DNA of 64,000 nucleotides from JBDTNL01 sp039933785 (GTDB lineage Bacteria; Acidobacteriota; Thermoanaerobaculia; Multivoradales; JAGPDF01): the NCBI GenBank assembly GCA_039933785.1, contig JBDTNL010000011.1, positions 7,455 to 71,454 on the forward strand, read 5' to 3'. Under the pieces are notes generated by a model, which searched no databases, was not told the origin of the DNA, and worked only from the letters and a program-made list of their open reading frames with translations. Positions within the stretch are counted from its first letter, which is position 1. Each line of letters begins with the position of its first letter. Positions 34,177 to 44,205 of this stretch are shown in pieces. A program made the translations under genes and the position numbers.

Positions 34177-36852
34177 ATGGTGAGCGTGCATCCAACTCCG
34201 TTCACTCGCCGCACCACCGTGTTGTTCGGCATTTTCTGCACGAGCCTGCTGAGCGGCGTGGCTCTTGGCCAGAGCGCGCCCCAGGCGGCGGAGATCCTCG
34301 GCCGTCGGACGCTCAAAGCCGCTCGCATCGAGGGACCTCCACCGCGCATCGATGGACGCCTGGACGAGGCCGTCTGGGCGAGCGCTCCCATCGCGACCGA
34401 CTTCGTCGAGAACCGGCCGAAACCGGGGACACTCGCTTCCTTGGTGTCGCGGGCTCGCGTGCTGGTGGACGATGAGGCGATCTACATCGGCCTCGAGTAC
34501 GACGATCCGACGCCGTCAACCATTGCGGCCCCGCTGGCGCGTCGCGACGACGAAACGATCTCCGATTGGGCGTTCGTCGAGATCGACAGCCGCCACGATC
34601 ACCGCAGCGCCTTCTCATTCGGAGTGAATCCGCGCGGTGTACAAGTGGACGGTGCCTGGTTCGCCGACACCAACTACGACAGCGCATGGAACGCCGTCTG
34701 GGAAGCGGCCGCCACGACCGGTGAGCACGGCTGGACCATCGAGTACCGCATCCCGTTCTCACAGCTCGCCTTCGCGTTGCCGAGCGGCACGACCGAGCTC
34801 GCGTGGGGCATCAACTTCTACCGTTACAGCCCTGGACATTCGGAATCGTCCAATTGGTCGCCTCGCTACGCTGCCTTGGGTGGTGTGGTTTCAAACTTCA
34901 ACGAGGTCTCGATCCCGGCACCCTCGCACGTACGGAGAATGGAGGCGATACCGTTCCTGGTCGGCAGGACCGGCGATGTCTCGCCCAGCGATCAGGCCGT
35001 AAGTGCCGGCGCCGACCTGCGCGCCGGCCTCGGGCCGAGGTTCAGGCTCACCGCGACGCTGCTGCCGGATTTCGGCCAAGTCGAGGCCGATCCGTCGCAA
35101 GTCAACCTGAGCGCCTTCGAGCTCTTCCAGACCGAGCAGCGCCCGTTTTTTCTCGAGGGGTTAGACGTCTTTCGCTTCGACACCAATCTCGCATACAGCG
35201 CTCGCGACGCCTCGTTTTCTGACGAGTCGCCGTTTTACTCCCGGCGCGTGGGTAGCGCGCCGCGCGGGAGCATTCCGGATGGCTTCGAATTGATCTCGCG
35301 TCCGACCGCCACCTCTCTGCTCGGCGCTGCCAAGCTGGTCGGTGAAACCGACGGCGGATGGACGCTGGGCGGATTCGCCGCGGCGAGCGACAGCGAGGTG
35401 GCGCAAGTGCGCGATGAGTCCGGCCGCCAGAGCCGTTTGTCGATCGGGCCGCGCTCGCTGTTCGGCGTGGCCCGCGCCCTACGCTCGTTCGCCAAGGGCG
35501 ACGGTTCCTTCGGCATCTTCGCTGCCGGCAACGATCGCCTGGCGATGCCGGAGGCACTCTCGCAGGAACTGGTGCGCTCGGCCGCGAGCCTGGGCGTCGA
35601 TTTCCGCCGCCGGTTCTCGCAGCGCAACTACGAGCTGCGGGCCTGGGTTTTGGCGACGGAGCTCGCCGGGACGACTGAGGCGATCCGCGCGGTCGCCGAG
35701 TCTCCTCGGCATCTCTTTCAACGGCCGGACGGCGAGCGCTTTCGCACCGAGGGCTATGGCAGCAGCCTGAACGGGCTGTCGGCCGAAGGCACTGTGGCGC
35801 GCGTGAACGGTGCTCTGCGCTGGAGTCTGACCGCGCGCGGAGTCTCGCCAGGTTTCGACATCGGGGAAACGGGGTATCAGCAATCCTCCGACTGGCTTTT
35901 GCTGGCGGGGACCTGGCGGCTCGAGCGCTACCCGGCTGGAAGTCGAGTCCGCACGTGGGCGGTGGGTTCGGACTCGACCGGCGCGGGGTGGACCTCGAGC
36001 GGCGATCTGCGGAGCGCCGTCGTGAGTGCCTACGGCTCGCTCGAGACCCAGTCCACCGAGACCGCGAAGATCACCCTGACCCATGCAATGCCGGCGTTGG
36101 CGATCGGTTGGCTCCGCGGTGGTCCCGCGCTGCTGCTGCCGGCGCGCGACAGCGTCGGGATCTCGCTGGCCAGCAACCAGAGCCATCCGAGTTACGCGAC
36201 GCTCGACACCAGCGTTGAAACCGAGCCCGCAAGCGGCTCCTGGGCGGCGTCGATCTCACCGCTCTGGAACGTGCGCAGCAGCGACCAGCTCCAGTGGTCG
36301 GTGGGCCCGGCCTTCCGCGTCGACACGGTGGGCTGGCAGCCGATCGGTCGCATTCCGCTCGGCAGCACACGTCGCGACCTGGTGGCGCGGGTGGCGCAGC
36401 GCACCGTTTCGCTGACCCTCCGCGCGGACTGGATCTTTTCGCCGCGGCTTTCGCTGCAGTTCTATGCCCAACCGTTCGCCACCGTCGGCCGGTACGACCG
36501 CTACCAGATCCTCCGCGATGCGCGGGCAGCGCAAGCCTCGGATCGGTTCGCTCCGCTCTGTCCGTCTTGCGTCGTCTCCGCGTCGGGAAGTTTGGCCCTC
36601 GACCTCGATGGGGACGGCATTCAGGAGTCGACGATCGCCGCACCCGACGCCGCGGAGCGCTCCCTCAACGCGAGCCTCGTCGTGCGCTGGGAGGTGCGTC
36701 CGGGCTCGTTCCTGACGCTGATTTGGAACCATCAGCGCGCTGGTGCGAACGGCGATGTGTCACGTTCTCCGGCCGGCGCTCTCGGCTCCCTGGGCGGCGA
36801 TGCGGGCACCAACGTGGTGCTGGCCAAGCTCAGCTGGCGACTCGGCTCGTGA
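34177..36852 (+). CDS. DUF5916-like exported protein: CBM9-type domain plus outer-membrane barrel
   Basis: 891 residues from ATG 34177. The signal peptide includes TVLFGIFCTSLLSGVALGQ. Residues about 45-250 form the CBM9/DOMON-like N-terminal domain: PPRIDGRLDEAVWASAP, VDDEAIYIGLEYDDP, SDWAFVEIDSRHD, FSFGVNPRGVQVDG and WTIEYRIPFSQL. The rest is DUF5916-type, with FGQVEADPSQVNLSAFELF, QRPFFLEGLDVFRF and long amphipathic strands, ending LAKLSWRLGS, as in outer-membrane barrels. A function in carbohydrate or polymer binding at the cell surface is an inference. It is divergent to the ECF sigma gene with a 162-nt spacer. The C-terminal region contains a small loop with CPSC. Confidence 0.85.
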   Translation: MVSVHPTPFTRRTTVLFGIFCTSLLSGVALGQSAPQAAEILGRRTLKAARIEGPPPRIDGRLDEAVWASAPIATDFVENRPKPGTLASLVSRARVLVDDEAIYIGLEYDDPTPSTIAAPLARRDDETISDWAFVEIDSRHDHRSAFSFGVNPRGVQVDGAWFADTNYDSAWNAVWEAAATTGEHGWTIEYRIPFSQLAFALPSGTTELAWGINFYRYSPGHSESSNWSPRYAALGGVVSNFNEVSIPAPSHVRRMEAIPFLVGRTGDVSPSDQAVSAGADLRAGLGPRFRLTATLLPDFGQVEADPSQVNLSAFELFQTEQRPFFLEGLDVFRFDTNLAYSARDASFSDESPFYSRRVGSAPRGSIPDGFELISRPTATSLLGAAKLVGETDGGWTLGGFAAASDSEVAQVRDESGRQSRLSIGPRSLFGVARALRSFAKGDGSFGIFAAGNDRLAMPEALSQELVRSAASLGVDFRRRFSQRNYELRAWVLATELAGTTEAIRAVAESPRHLFQRPDGERFRTEGYGSSLNGLSAEGTVARVNGALRWSLTARGVSPGFDIGETGYQQSSDWLLLAGTWRLERYPAGSRVRTWAVGSDSTGAGWTSSGDLRSAVVSAYGSLETQSTETAKITLTHAMPALAIGWLRGGPALLLPARDSVGISLASNQSHPSYATLDTSVETEPASGSWAASISPLWNVRSSDQLQWSVGPAFRVDTVGWQPIGRIPLGSTRRDLVARVAQRTVSLTLRADWIFSPRLSLQFYAQPFATVGRYDRYQILRDARAAQASDRFAPLCPSCVVSASGSLALDLDGDGIQESTIAAPDAAERSLNASLVVRWEVRPGSFLTLIWNHQRAGANGDVSRSPAGALGSLGGDAGTNVVLAKLSWRLGS

Positions 36853-36901
36853 ACGGCCACGCACTCGTCGATCTGGAACTAGACGCGTCGGCGACGGCAA
36901 C

Positions 36902-37504
36902 TCAGAAGATCGACCAGCCGGTGAGGGTAGTGAAGCAATCGAGCGCCGCGACACCGGCTACCGAGTTGCCCTTGGCGTCGCCGCAGCTCGCCATGAAGTG
37001 GGCGAGCGCGGCATTCCGGTGGCCATGCTCGGCCTCGCTCGCCGGGACCGCCGGGTCGAAGTCGATCGTGGAATTCTCGGCCTCGGCACGCAAGAAGTCC
37101 CGCACCGCGGCACGCGAGTCTCCGCGCAGCGAAAGCAGGCGATCGGTGAGCACCAGCGCGCCGGCGTTGAGGAAGGGATTGCGCGGGATTCCTCATTCGA
37201 GTTCGAGCTGGATCAGCGAGTTGAAGGCATTGCCCGAAGGTTCGCGGCCAACCCGTTGCCACAGTCGATCCCCGTCGCCGGCGAGAACCAGCGCCAAGCC
37301 GAACACTTTGGAGATGCTCTGCACGGAGAACGGTTCGTCGCAATCACCGACCCCGAAAGTCTCGCCCTCGACGGTCGCGAAGCCGAGCTTGTGCGCCTCG
37401 ACCGCGGCGAGCATCGGAATGTAGTCGGCGACGCGGCCCGCGCCGCGGAGCGGTTCGACCTCGGCCAGTACTCGCCGCAGAAGATCGGAGTAGTCGACGC
37501 CCAT
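36902..37504 (-). pseudogene. Broken glutaminase gene (glsA-like): in-frame stop and internal deletion
   Basis: One frame runs from ATG 37504 to the stop at 36902. The start is a good glutaminase: GRVADYIPMLAAVEAHKLGF, GDCDEPFSVQSISKVFGLAL (with the Ser-x-x-Lys active-site pair) and GNAFNSLIQLELE. Then comes TGA at 37193-37195, and the same frame continues GIPRNPFLNAGALVLTDRLL and HRNAALAHFMASCGD. There the sequence jumps straight to GNSVAGVAALDCFTTLTGWS, the last residues of the family. About 105-115 residues of the catalytic core between them are missing, in frame. Intact enzymes are about 300-310 residues and hydrolyse glutamine to glutamate and ammonia. Both lesions together mean no active product. 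Confidence 0.85.
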
Positions 37505-37535
37505 GGAGGGCCAACAGCCTAGCGCGCGCCTCGGC

Positions 37536-37571
37536 AAACAAAAAGGGGATCACCCTAGTCAGGTGACCCCC
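37536..37571 (-). terminator. Rho-independent terminator of the rpsU-mutS2-dnaG-rpoD operon
   Basis: On the minus strand a 10-bp stem (GGGGGTCACC pairing with GGTGATCCCC, one mismatch, 7-nt loop at 37555-37561) is followed by TTTTTGTTT. It lies 32 nt after the rpoD stop, in the right orientation to end the operon. Confidence 0.85.
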
Positions 37572-37602
37572 TCCACTGCGACGACCGGATTGCTGTAGTC
37601 GC

Positions 37603-39312
<1,710 letters not shown>

Positions 39313-39357
39313 GGACGAGGCCTGCCTTTCGAAAATGCGGGCATGAAACCCGGCGCC

Positions 39358-41169
39358 CTAAGGCTGCCTGGGGGAAGGAGTGTGCAATGTGCGACTGAGG
39401 CTGGTCTTCTCACCGAGCAGGCGGGTCAGGCGCTCGGCATCGCCGAGTCGCTGCGCTTCGTGGATCTCCCGCCCCAGGTCGCGCAACCGCTGTTGCTGCC
39501 AACGCCGCTCGAGCTGGCGCAACGACTCCCTGAGCTCCCCAGGCTTCGGGGAAACGTCGTTTTCTAACAGAAGTTGGGCCATCCGGTCAATGACCGCCCC
39601 ATCGGCGGCCAGTTCCGCGAGCACCTCCCGGGGTCCCGGCGGAGTGTCCGACTTCCTACTGTATAGACGCGAAAACACCTCGAAAATATTCCGTGCCGTC
39701 AGGTCAAAAAAGGCTTCCGGCGCCGGAAGTTCCTCGACTGCGACCCTTTCGGCGCCACTACCGACGCCAGCCAGGAGCATCTGCAAGGTCCGTTCCTCGA
39801 GCGATCGGACCAATTTCCGGGTTTCAGCCGCCGGAAACCGGCTCGGGCCCGTCGAACCACCCGCCACGGCGGCCAAGGTGTCTCGATCGACCCCCAGGCG
39901 CTTCCACAGAAGCTCGACCGGCACCGCCAGACGGTCGGCTGCGACTCGCCCGTAGCCGTAGCGCAGGATGCTGTCCCGGATGGGCTTCAGGAGCTCGGCA
40001 ACCGCCGTGGCGGCTTTGGCGCGCAACCGCGGATTCCGGTGTGTATCCGGCGGAATCAGGCGATCCAGCTCGAGACTGACCAAATCCGGTGACTCCGTCA
40101 CCGCTTTCAACACCGCCTCAGGGCCCTTTTCCAGTCGGAGCGAGTCCGGATCGTGGCCAGCGCCAAAAATCGCCCGCCGAACCCCCAGACCCTCGGCGAG
40201 CAGAAGACCCAAAGCCCGGCGGCTGGCGTTCTCGCCCGCCTCGTCGCCGTCGTAGCCCACCACGATCTCATCGGCGTAGCGCGCCAGCAGGCGCGTCTGC
40301 TCAGGGGTGAGCGCCGTCCCCATGCTCGCGACCGTTCCCTCGACCCCGGAGGCGACCGAGGCGATGACGTCGAAATAACCCTCGACGAGCAGTGCCCGCC
40401 CCGCTTCGCGGATCGCTTTCTTGGCGGAATCCAGGCCGTAGAGCAGGAAACCCTTGTGAAAACGCTCGGTTTCGGACGTATTGACGTACTTCGCCTTGTC
40501 GTCGCCGAGCGCGCGACCACCGAAGCCGACCAGACGGCCCGAGGCGTTGCGGATCGGGAACATCAGCCGATGGCGAAATCGATCGTAGTGCTCGCCGCCG
40601 GGCTTGTCCGATTTCGCCACCAAGCCCGCGGCTTCGAGATCCGCCACCGCCACTTTGGCTCGGAGCGCTTCCAGGAGCCCGCGCCATCCATCGGGGGCGT
40701 AGCCCAGTCCAAAGCGTTCGATGAGGTCGGCGGGAATCTTGCGCTTCTCGAGATAGCCAAGGGCAAAGGTGCTGCCACGCAGTTGGGCGGCGAAGAACTT
40801 GGCCGCCTCGCCAAGCACGGCCTCGAGATCCCGCTCCGGCGTCTCGCCCCGCCGGCGCGGAGCGGTGGGCAGCGCGATTCCGTACCGCCCGGCGAGCGAC
40901 TCGATCGCCGCGGGGAAGTCGTCGCCCGAGAGCAGCATGTGCAGCTTGATCGCGTCACCACCGGCGCCGCAACCGAAGCAGTAGAAGAGACCCTGATTCT
41001 CGTCGACCGAAAACGACGGCGATTTCTCCTTGTGCAGCGGACAAAGTCCGGTGTAGCGCTGTCCCGAGCGGCGCAGCTTGGTGTGTTCGGAGGCGATCGA
41101 CAGGATGTCGACCGCATCGCGAACCGCCTGCACGAGCTGCGGAGTGATCTGAACGTTCGAGAGCGCCAT
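39358..41169 (-). CDS. dnaG: DNA primase DnaG
   Basis: 603 residues from ATG 41169. The N-terminal zinc-binding domain has CPLHKEKSPSF (Cys43, His46) and FYCFGCGAGGD (Cys64, Cys67). The primase core (about 120-330) has the motif RFRHRLMFPI and the TOPRIM residues LLVEGYFDVIA and VVGYDGDEAGENASRRAL. A C-terminal helical region (about 440-595) should bind DnaB. It makes RNA primers at replication forks. Length matches E. coli DnaG (581). It is 45 nt upstream of rpoD and 56 nt downstream of mutS2, in the macromolecular-synthesis operon. Confidence 0.97.
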   Translation of the reverse strand: MALSNVQITPQLVQAVRDAVDILSIASEHTKLRRSGQRYTGLCPLHKEKSPSFSVDENQGLFYCFGCGAGGDAIKLHMLLSGDDFPAAIESLAGRYGIALPTAPRRRGETPERDLEAVLGEAAKFFAAQLRGSTFALGYLEKRKIPADLIERFGLGYAPDGWRGLLEALRAKVAVADLEAAGLVAKSDKPGGEHYDRFRHRLMFPIRNASGRLVGFGGRALGDDKAKYVNTSETERFHKGFLLYGLDSAKKAIREAGRALLVEGYFDVIASVASGVEGTVASMGTALTPEQTRLLARYADEIVVGYDGDEAGENASRRALGLLLAEGLGVRRAIFGAGHDPDSLRLEKGPEAVLKAVTESPDLVSLELDRLIPPDTHRNPRLRAKAATAVAELLKPIRDSILRYGYGRVAADRLAVPVELLWKRLGVDRDTLAAVAGGSTGPSRFPAAETRKLVRSLEERTLQMLLAGVGSGAERVAVEELPAPEAFFDLTARNIFEVFSRLYSRKSDTPPGPREVLAELAADGAVIDRMAQLLLENDVSPKPGELRESLRQLERRWQQQRLRDLGREIHEAQRLGDAERLTRLLGEKTSLSRTLHTPSPRQP

Positions 41170-41225
41170 GCGCCTTCCTACGATACCGCCGACAGCATGA
41201 GGCTCGAGGGTCCGGACGACGCGGC

Positions 41226-43631
41226 TCAGTCGCCGCGCAAGGTGACCACGGTCGCGCCGTTGCCGCCTTCGTTCTCGGCGCCGGGGCGCAGGTCGATCAC
41301 GCCGCGGTGGCGGCGCAGGTGCTGCCGCACGGCTTCGCGCAGCCGGCCCGAGCCGTGGCCGTGGATGACCCGCACTTCGCGATGCTCGGCGAGAACGGCG
41401 CGATCGAGATAGGCCTCGAGAGCCTCGAGTGCGGCCTCGACCCGAGCCCCGATGAGATTGATCTCGGAGGGCGCACTCGCGGCCTCCGCAAGATCGTTCG
41501 CACCGCGCGAGGGCTCGGCGCGCGCCTTCGTCCGCACTTTCGCTTCGGGCGCGCTGGCGGTAAGGAGCTCGCCCTCGGCCACCACCAGGCGCTTGCCTTG
41601 CACCCGAATCTCGGCGCGGCCGCCTTCGAGTTTCTCGAGCACGCCGCGCCAGCCCATCGAGCGGTGGCGGACCTCAGCGCCGACGACGAGCGGGCCGTCG
41701 GTTGCTTCCGCTTCCACCTCGACGCGCGGAGCGTCAGCGAAGAGGCGAGCCGTCGCCTCGCCGGCGAGATTGCGCCTGCGGCCGTCACCGAGGGCCGCCT
41801 GCATCCGTTCGACCTCGCCGCGCAGGCGCTGCTGGGTTTCGCGGCGAAAGCGCTCGAGCTCTGCCTTGAGGCGCGATGCGGTGGTGCTGCGCTCAGCTTC
41901 GAGCGCGGCGCGCTCGCGCTCCAGGCGGCCGCGAACCTTTGCCAGATCGCCGGTCTCGGTTTCCAGCTGCAGTCGAGCCTCGGTCATTTCTTCGCGGGCC
42001 CGCTCGACCTCCGCCAGAAGGCCCCGCAGATCACGATGTTCCGGGCCCAGCAGAGCCTCGGCGCGATCCAGCCAAGCGCCGGGCAGGCCGAGACGCCGGG
42101 CGAGCGCCAGTGCCTCGCTGCCACCCGGTGGGCCCTTCACCAGGTGAAACGTCGGTCGTCCCGTCGCCGGCGCGAACTCCATCGCCGCGCACGCCGCACC
42201 GCCGAGATCGAGCGCCGCCGCGGCGACGCGGGTGAGGTGGGTCGTGATCACGCCGAGACACTGCGTCGCGAGTAGCCCTTCGAGCAGCGCCGTCGAAAGC
42301 GCCGCACCTTCTTCCGGGTCGGTGCCCGAGCCGAGCTCGTCGAGCAGCACCAGGGTGCGCGGGGATGCGACATCCCAAGCCTCGCGCAGCCGCAGGAGCC
42401 GACCGCTGAATGTCGAGCGGTCGGTGAGCATGTCCTGTTCGTCGCCGACGGTTGCGACGACGTGCGCGAGCCGCGGCAACCGCGTGCCGGCATCGACCGG
42501 CAGCGGCAATGCGCACTGGTGCGCAAGAGCCAGCAGCCCCACCGTCTTGAGCGCCACGGTCTTGCCACCGGCGTTGGGGCCGGTCACCACGAGCACACGC
42601 GAATCGCCGCCGAGCTCGACATCGAGCGCCACCACGTCGCCGGTGTGGCCGGCCTGCCCGAGCACCTGCGTGCGCAGCGCCGCCAGACGCGGATCGAGCA
42701 GCGGATGACGCGCACCGATCAAGCGAAGCTCACCCGGGTTCGCGATCTCGGCGAGCCGACCACCACTCTTCTCGGCGAATCGGCACTTCGCCTGCAGCAG
42801 ATCGAGCGTGCCAAGGAAATCACCGTGCTGGCCGATCGCTTCGAGCTCCTCGCGCACGGCCTCGAGCAACTCGGCGAGGATGCGCCGGCGCTCGGCTTCC
42901 TCGTCCTCCATCGCCTGCTGCAGTTGGTTGTTGGGCTCGACCGCGTCGAGCGGCTCGAAGTAGTAGCTCTTGCCGGTCGCGGAGCGGCCATGCACCAAGC
43001 CGCGCGCCTGGCCGCGCGCTCCGGACTGGAGCATCAGCACCAGCCGGTTGTTGCGCAGCGGAATCGTGTCTTCGCTCAACAAGTCGCGCATCTCCCCGAG
43101 CGAGGACTGGAGCTGTTTGTAGAGCCGATCGCGCACTCCGCGAATCGCCTTGCGCAACGCGACCAGCGTCGGGGTCGCGTCCTCGCGCACCTCGCCGCGG
43201 CGATCGAGCGTGCGCTCGATGCGCGCTTCGAGATGACGAAGCGGTGGCACGCCGCCCGCACGCGACGCCAACAGCGGCAATGGAGGATCGGCGCTCGCGA
43301 TGCGCTCGCTGGCCTCGTGGGTCGCGCGGAGCAGGGCCGCCAATCGCACCAGATCTCCCCCGGTGACCGGCGGGCGGCCGGTGTCCAGTCGATCGAGCAG
43401 CGCCTGCAGTGAATCCTCGCTGCTTTGAACCGCCGCACCATCCAGCATGAGCCGCTGCATCTCGAGAAACCGACCGCGCTCCTGGTCGAGGGTGGCCGCC
43501 TCCAGAATGGGCGAGAGTGCGAGGAGGCGCTGGCGTCCGAGATCGGTCGCGGCTAAGCCGCCCAGCAAGGCCAGCACGCTGGGCACCTCGAGAGCCTTCA
43601 GGGTGGCGTCAGACGCCGGAGGTTCGATCAT
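41226..43631 (-). CDS. mutS2: MutS2 (DNA mismatch-family ATPase with Smr domain)
   Basis: 801 residues from ATG 43631. An in-frame TTG at 43670 would add 13 residues, but it sits inside the T-run of the rpsU terminator, so the ATG is preferred. There is no strong ribosome site. The core has EDTIPLRNNRLVLML and RGLVHGRSATGKSYYFEPL, the Walker A GPNAGGKTVALKTVGLLA (about 345-365), Walker B LVLLDELGSGTDPEEGAAL and a His-switch region VITTHL. A coiled coil of about 130 residues (Arg/Glu-rich) follows. The C-terminal Smr domain (about 730-801) has VIHGHGSGRLREAVRQHL. MutS2 acts on branched DNA and, in some bacteria, on collided ribosomes. It interrupts the usual rpsU-dnaG order. Confidence 0.94.
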   Translation of the reverse strand: MIEPPASDATLKALEVPSVLALLGGLAATDLGRQRLLALSPILEAATLDQERGRFLEMQRLMLDGAAVQSSEDSLQALLDRLDTGRPPVTGGDLVRLAALLRATHEASERIASADPPLPLLASRAGGVPPLRHLEARIERTLDRRGEVREDATPTLVALRKAIRGVRDRLYKQLQSSLGEMRDLLSEDTIPLRNNRLVLMLQSGARGQARGLVHGRSATGKSYYFEPLDAVEPNNQLQQAMEDEEAERRRILAELLEAVREELEAIGQHGDFLGTLDLLQAKCRFAEKSGGRLAEIANPGELRLIGARHPLLDPRLAALRTQVLGQAGHTGDVVALDVELGGDSRVLVVTGPNAGGKTVALKTVGLLALAHQCALPLPVDAGTRLPRLAHVVATVGDEQDMLTDRSTFSGRLLRLREAWDVASPRTLVLLDELGSGTDPEEGAALSTALLEGLLATQCLGVITTHLTRVAAAALDLGGAACAAMEFAPATGRPTFHLVKGPPGGSEALALARRLGLPGAWLDRAEALLGPEHRDLRGLLAEVERAREEMTEARLQLETETGDLAKVRGRLERERAALEAERSTTASRLKAELERFRRETQQRLRGEVERMQAALGDGRRRNLAGEATARLFADAPRVEVEAEATDGPLVVGAEVRHRSMGWRGVLEKLEGGRAEIRVQGKRLVVAEGELLTASAPEAKVRTKARAEPSRGANDLAEAASAPSEINLIGARVEAALEALEAYLDRAVLAEHREVRVIHGHGSGRLREAVRQHLRRHRGVIDLRPGAENEGGNGATVVTLRGD

Positions 43632-43671
43632 TCTCGACAACGGATTGAAATCGAAGATGTTCCACGACAAG

Positions 43672-43699
43672 AAAAAGAGCGGGCCCCGGAAGGACCCGC
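43672..43699 (-). terminator. Terminator after rpsU, upstream of mutS2
   Basis: On the minus strand GCGGGTCC, a 5-nt loop and GGGCCCGC form an 8-bp stem (one G-U), followed by TCTTTTT. It would stop or thin out transcription between rpsU and mutS2. This fits an attenuating terminator that keeps bS21 mRNA far above the DNA-metabolism genes. Confidence 0.75.
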
Positions 43700-43727
43700 C
43701 CTTGGAAAACTCGACGCTGGTGAAGTG

Positions 43728-43937
43728 CTATTGCAAACCCGAGCGGCGCTCCTCCATCATCTTGCGCAACGACTTCTTACGCGCCTGGATGGCCTTGCGC
43801 TTGCGCTTGACCGAGGGCTTCTCGTAGTGCTGGCGCTTCTTGAGTTCCGTCAAGATACCCGCCTTCTCGCATTTACGCTTGAAACGGCGCAATGCGTTCT
43901 CGAAGCTCTCTTCCTCGCGCACGTGAATCACCGGCAT
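43728..43937 (-). CDS. rpsU: Small ribosomal subunit protein bS21
   Basis: 69 residues from ATG 43937 with a strong Shine-Dalgarno (AGAGGTGAT). The protein is the usual very basic bS21: MPVIHVREEESFENALRRFK, then KCEKAGILTELKKRQHYEKP and a Lys/Arg-rich tail. It belongs to the 30S platform near the anti-Shine-Dalgarno end of 16S rRNA. It is the first gene of the macromolecular-synthesis operon and is followed by a terminator. Confidence 0.97.
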   Translation of the reverse strand: MPVIHVREEESFENALRRFKRKCEKAGILTELKKRQHYEKPSVKRKRKAIQARKKSLRKMMEERRSGLQ

Positions 43938-43996
43938 GCAGCTATCACCTCTTTTCCCTGCGCAGTCGCCTAATTACGCGTCTGCGGCAACTGGTG

Positions 43997-44025
43997 ATTC
44001 TCGCCCGGCGGCGGTCGGGAGTCAA
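43997..44025 (-). promoter_or_regulatory. rpsU: Sigma-70 promoter of the rpsU operon
   Basis: On the minus strand TTGACT (44020-44025), a 17-nt spacer and GAGAAT (43997-44002) match the sigma-70 consensus well. Transcription would start near 43990, giving a leader of about 52 nt before the rpsU ATG. Confidence 0.65.
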
Positions 44026-44122
44026 CCCAGAGCCCGCAAGCGCCAATTGGCGTTATTGCTCCGGCACCTGCGGTGCGCTGCTAAACCTCATTTCTTCATA
44101 GACTTGCCACGCGCGCGCCGCC

Positions 44123-44151
44123 TTGACAGCGCACGCCAGGAAGCCAATAAT
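44123..44151 (+). promoter_or_regulatory. Sigma-70 promoter of the GAF-like protein gene
   Basis: TTGACA (44123-44128) is a perfect -35. A 17-nt spacer and AATAAT (44146-44151) follow. The start site near 44158 leaves a 48-nt leader with AAGGAGCGAGG before the ATG at 44206. It is divergent from the rpsU promoter. Confidence 0.75.
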
Positions 44152-44205
44152 TGCGAGTTCACGATACGCGCAATCCACAGAGCGCAGGCCGCTTAAGGAG
44201 CGAGG

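Noticed and set aside
37193..37195. TGA in the glutaminase frame as selenocysteine or read-through
   Set aside because: No Cys/Sec is expected at this position in the family, no SECIS-like hairpin was seen, and the catalytic core is deleted downstream, so it is a nonsense mutation.
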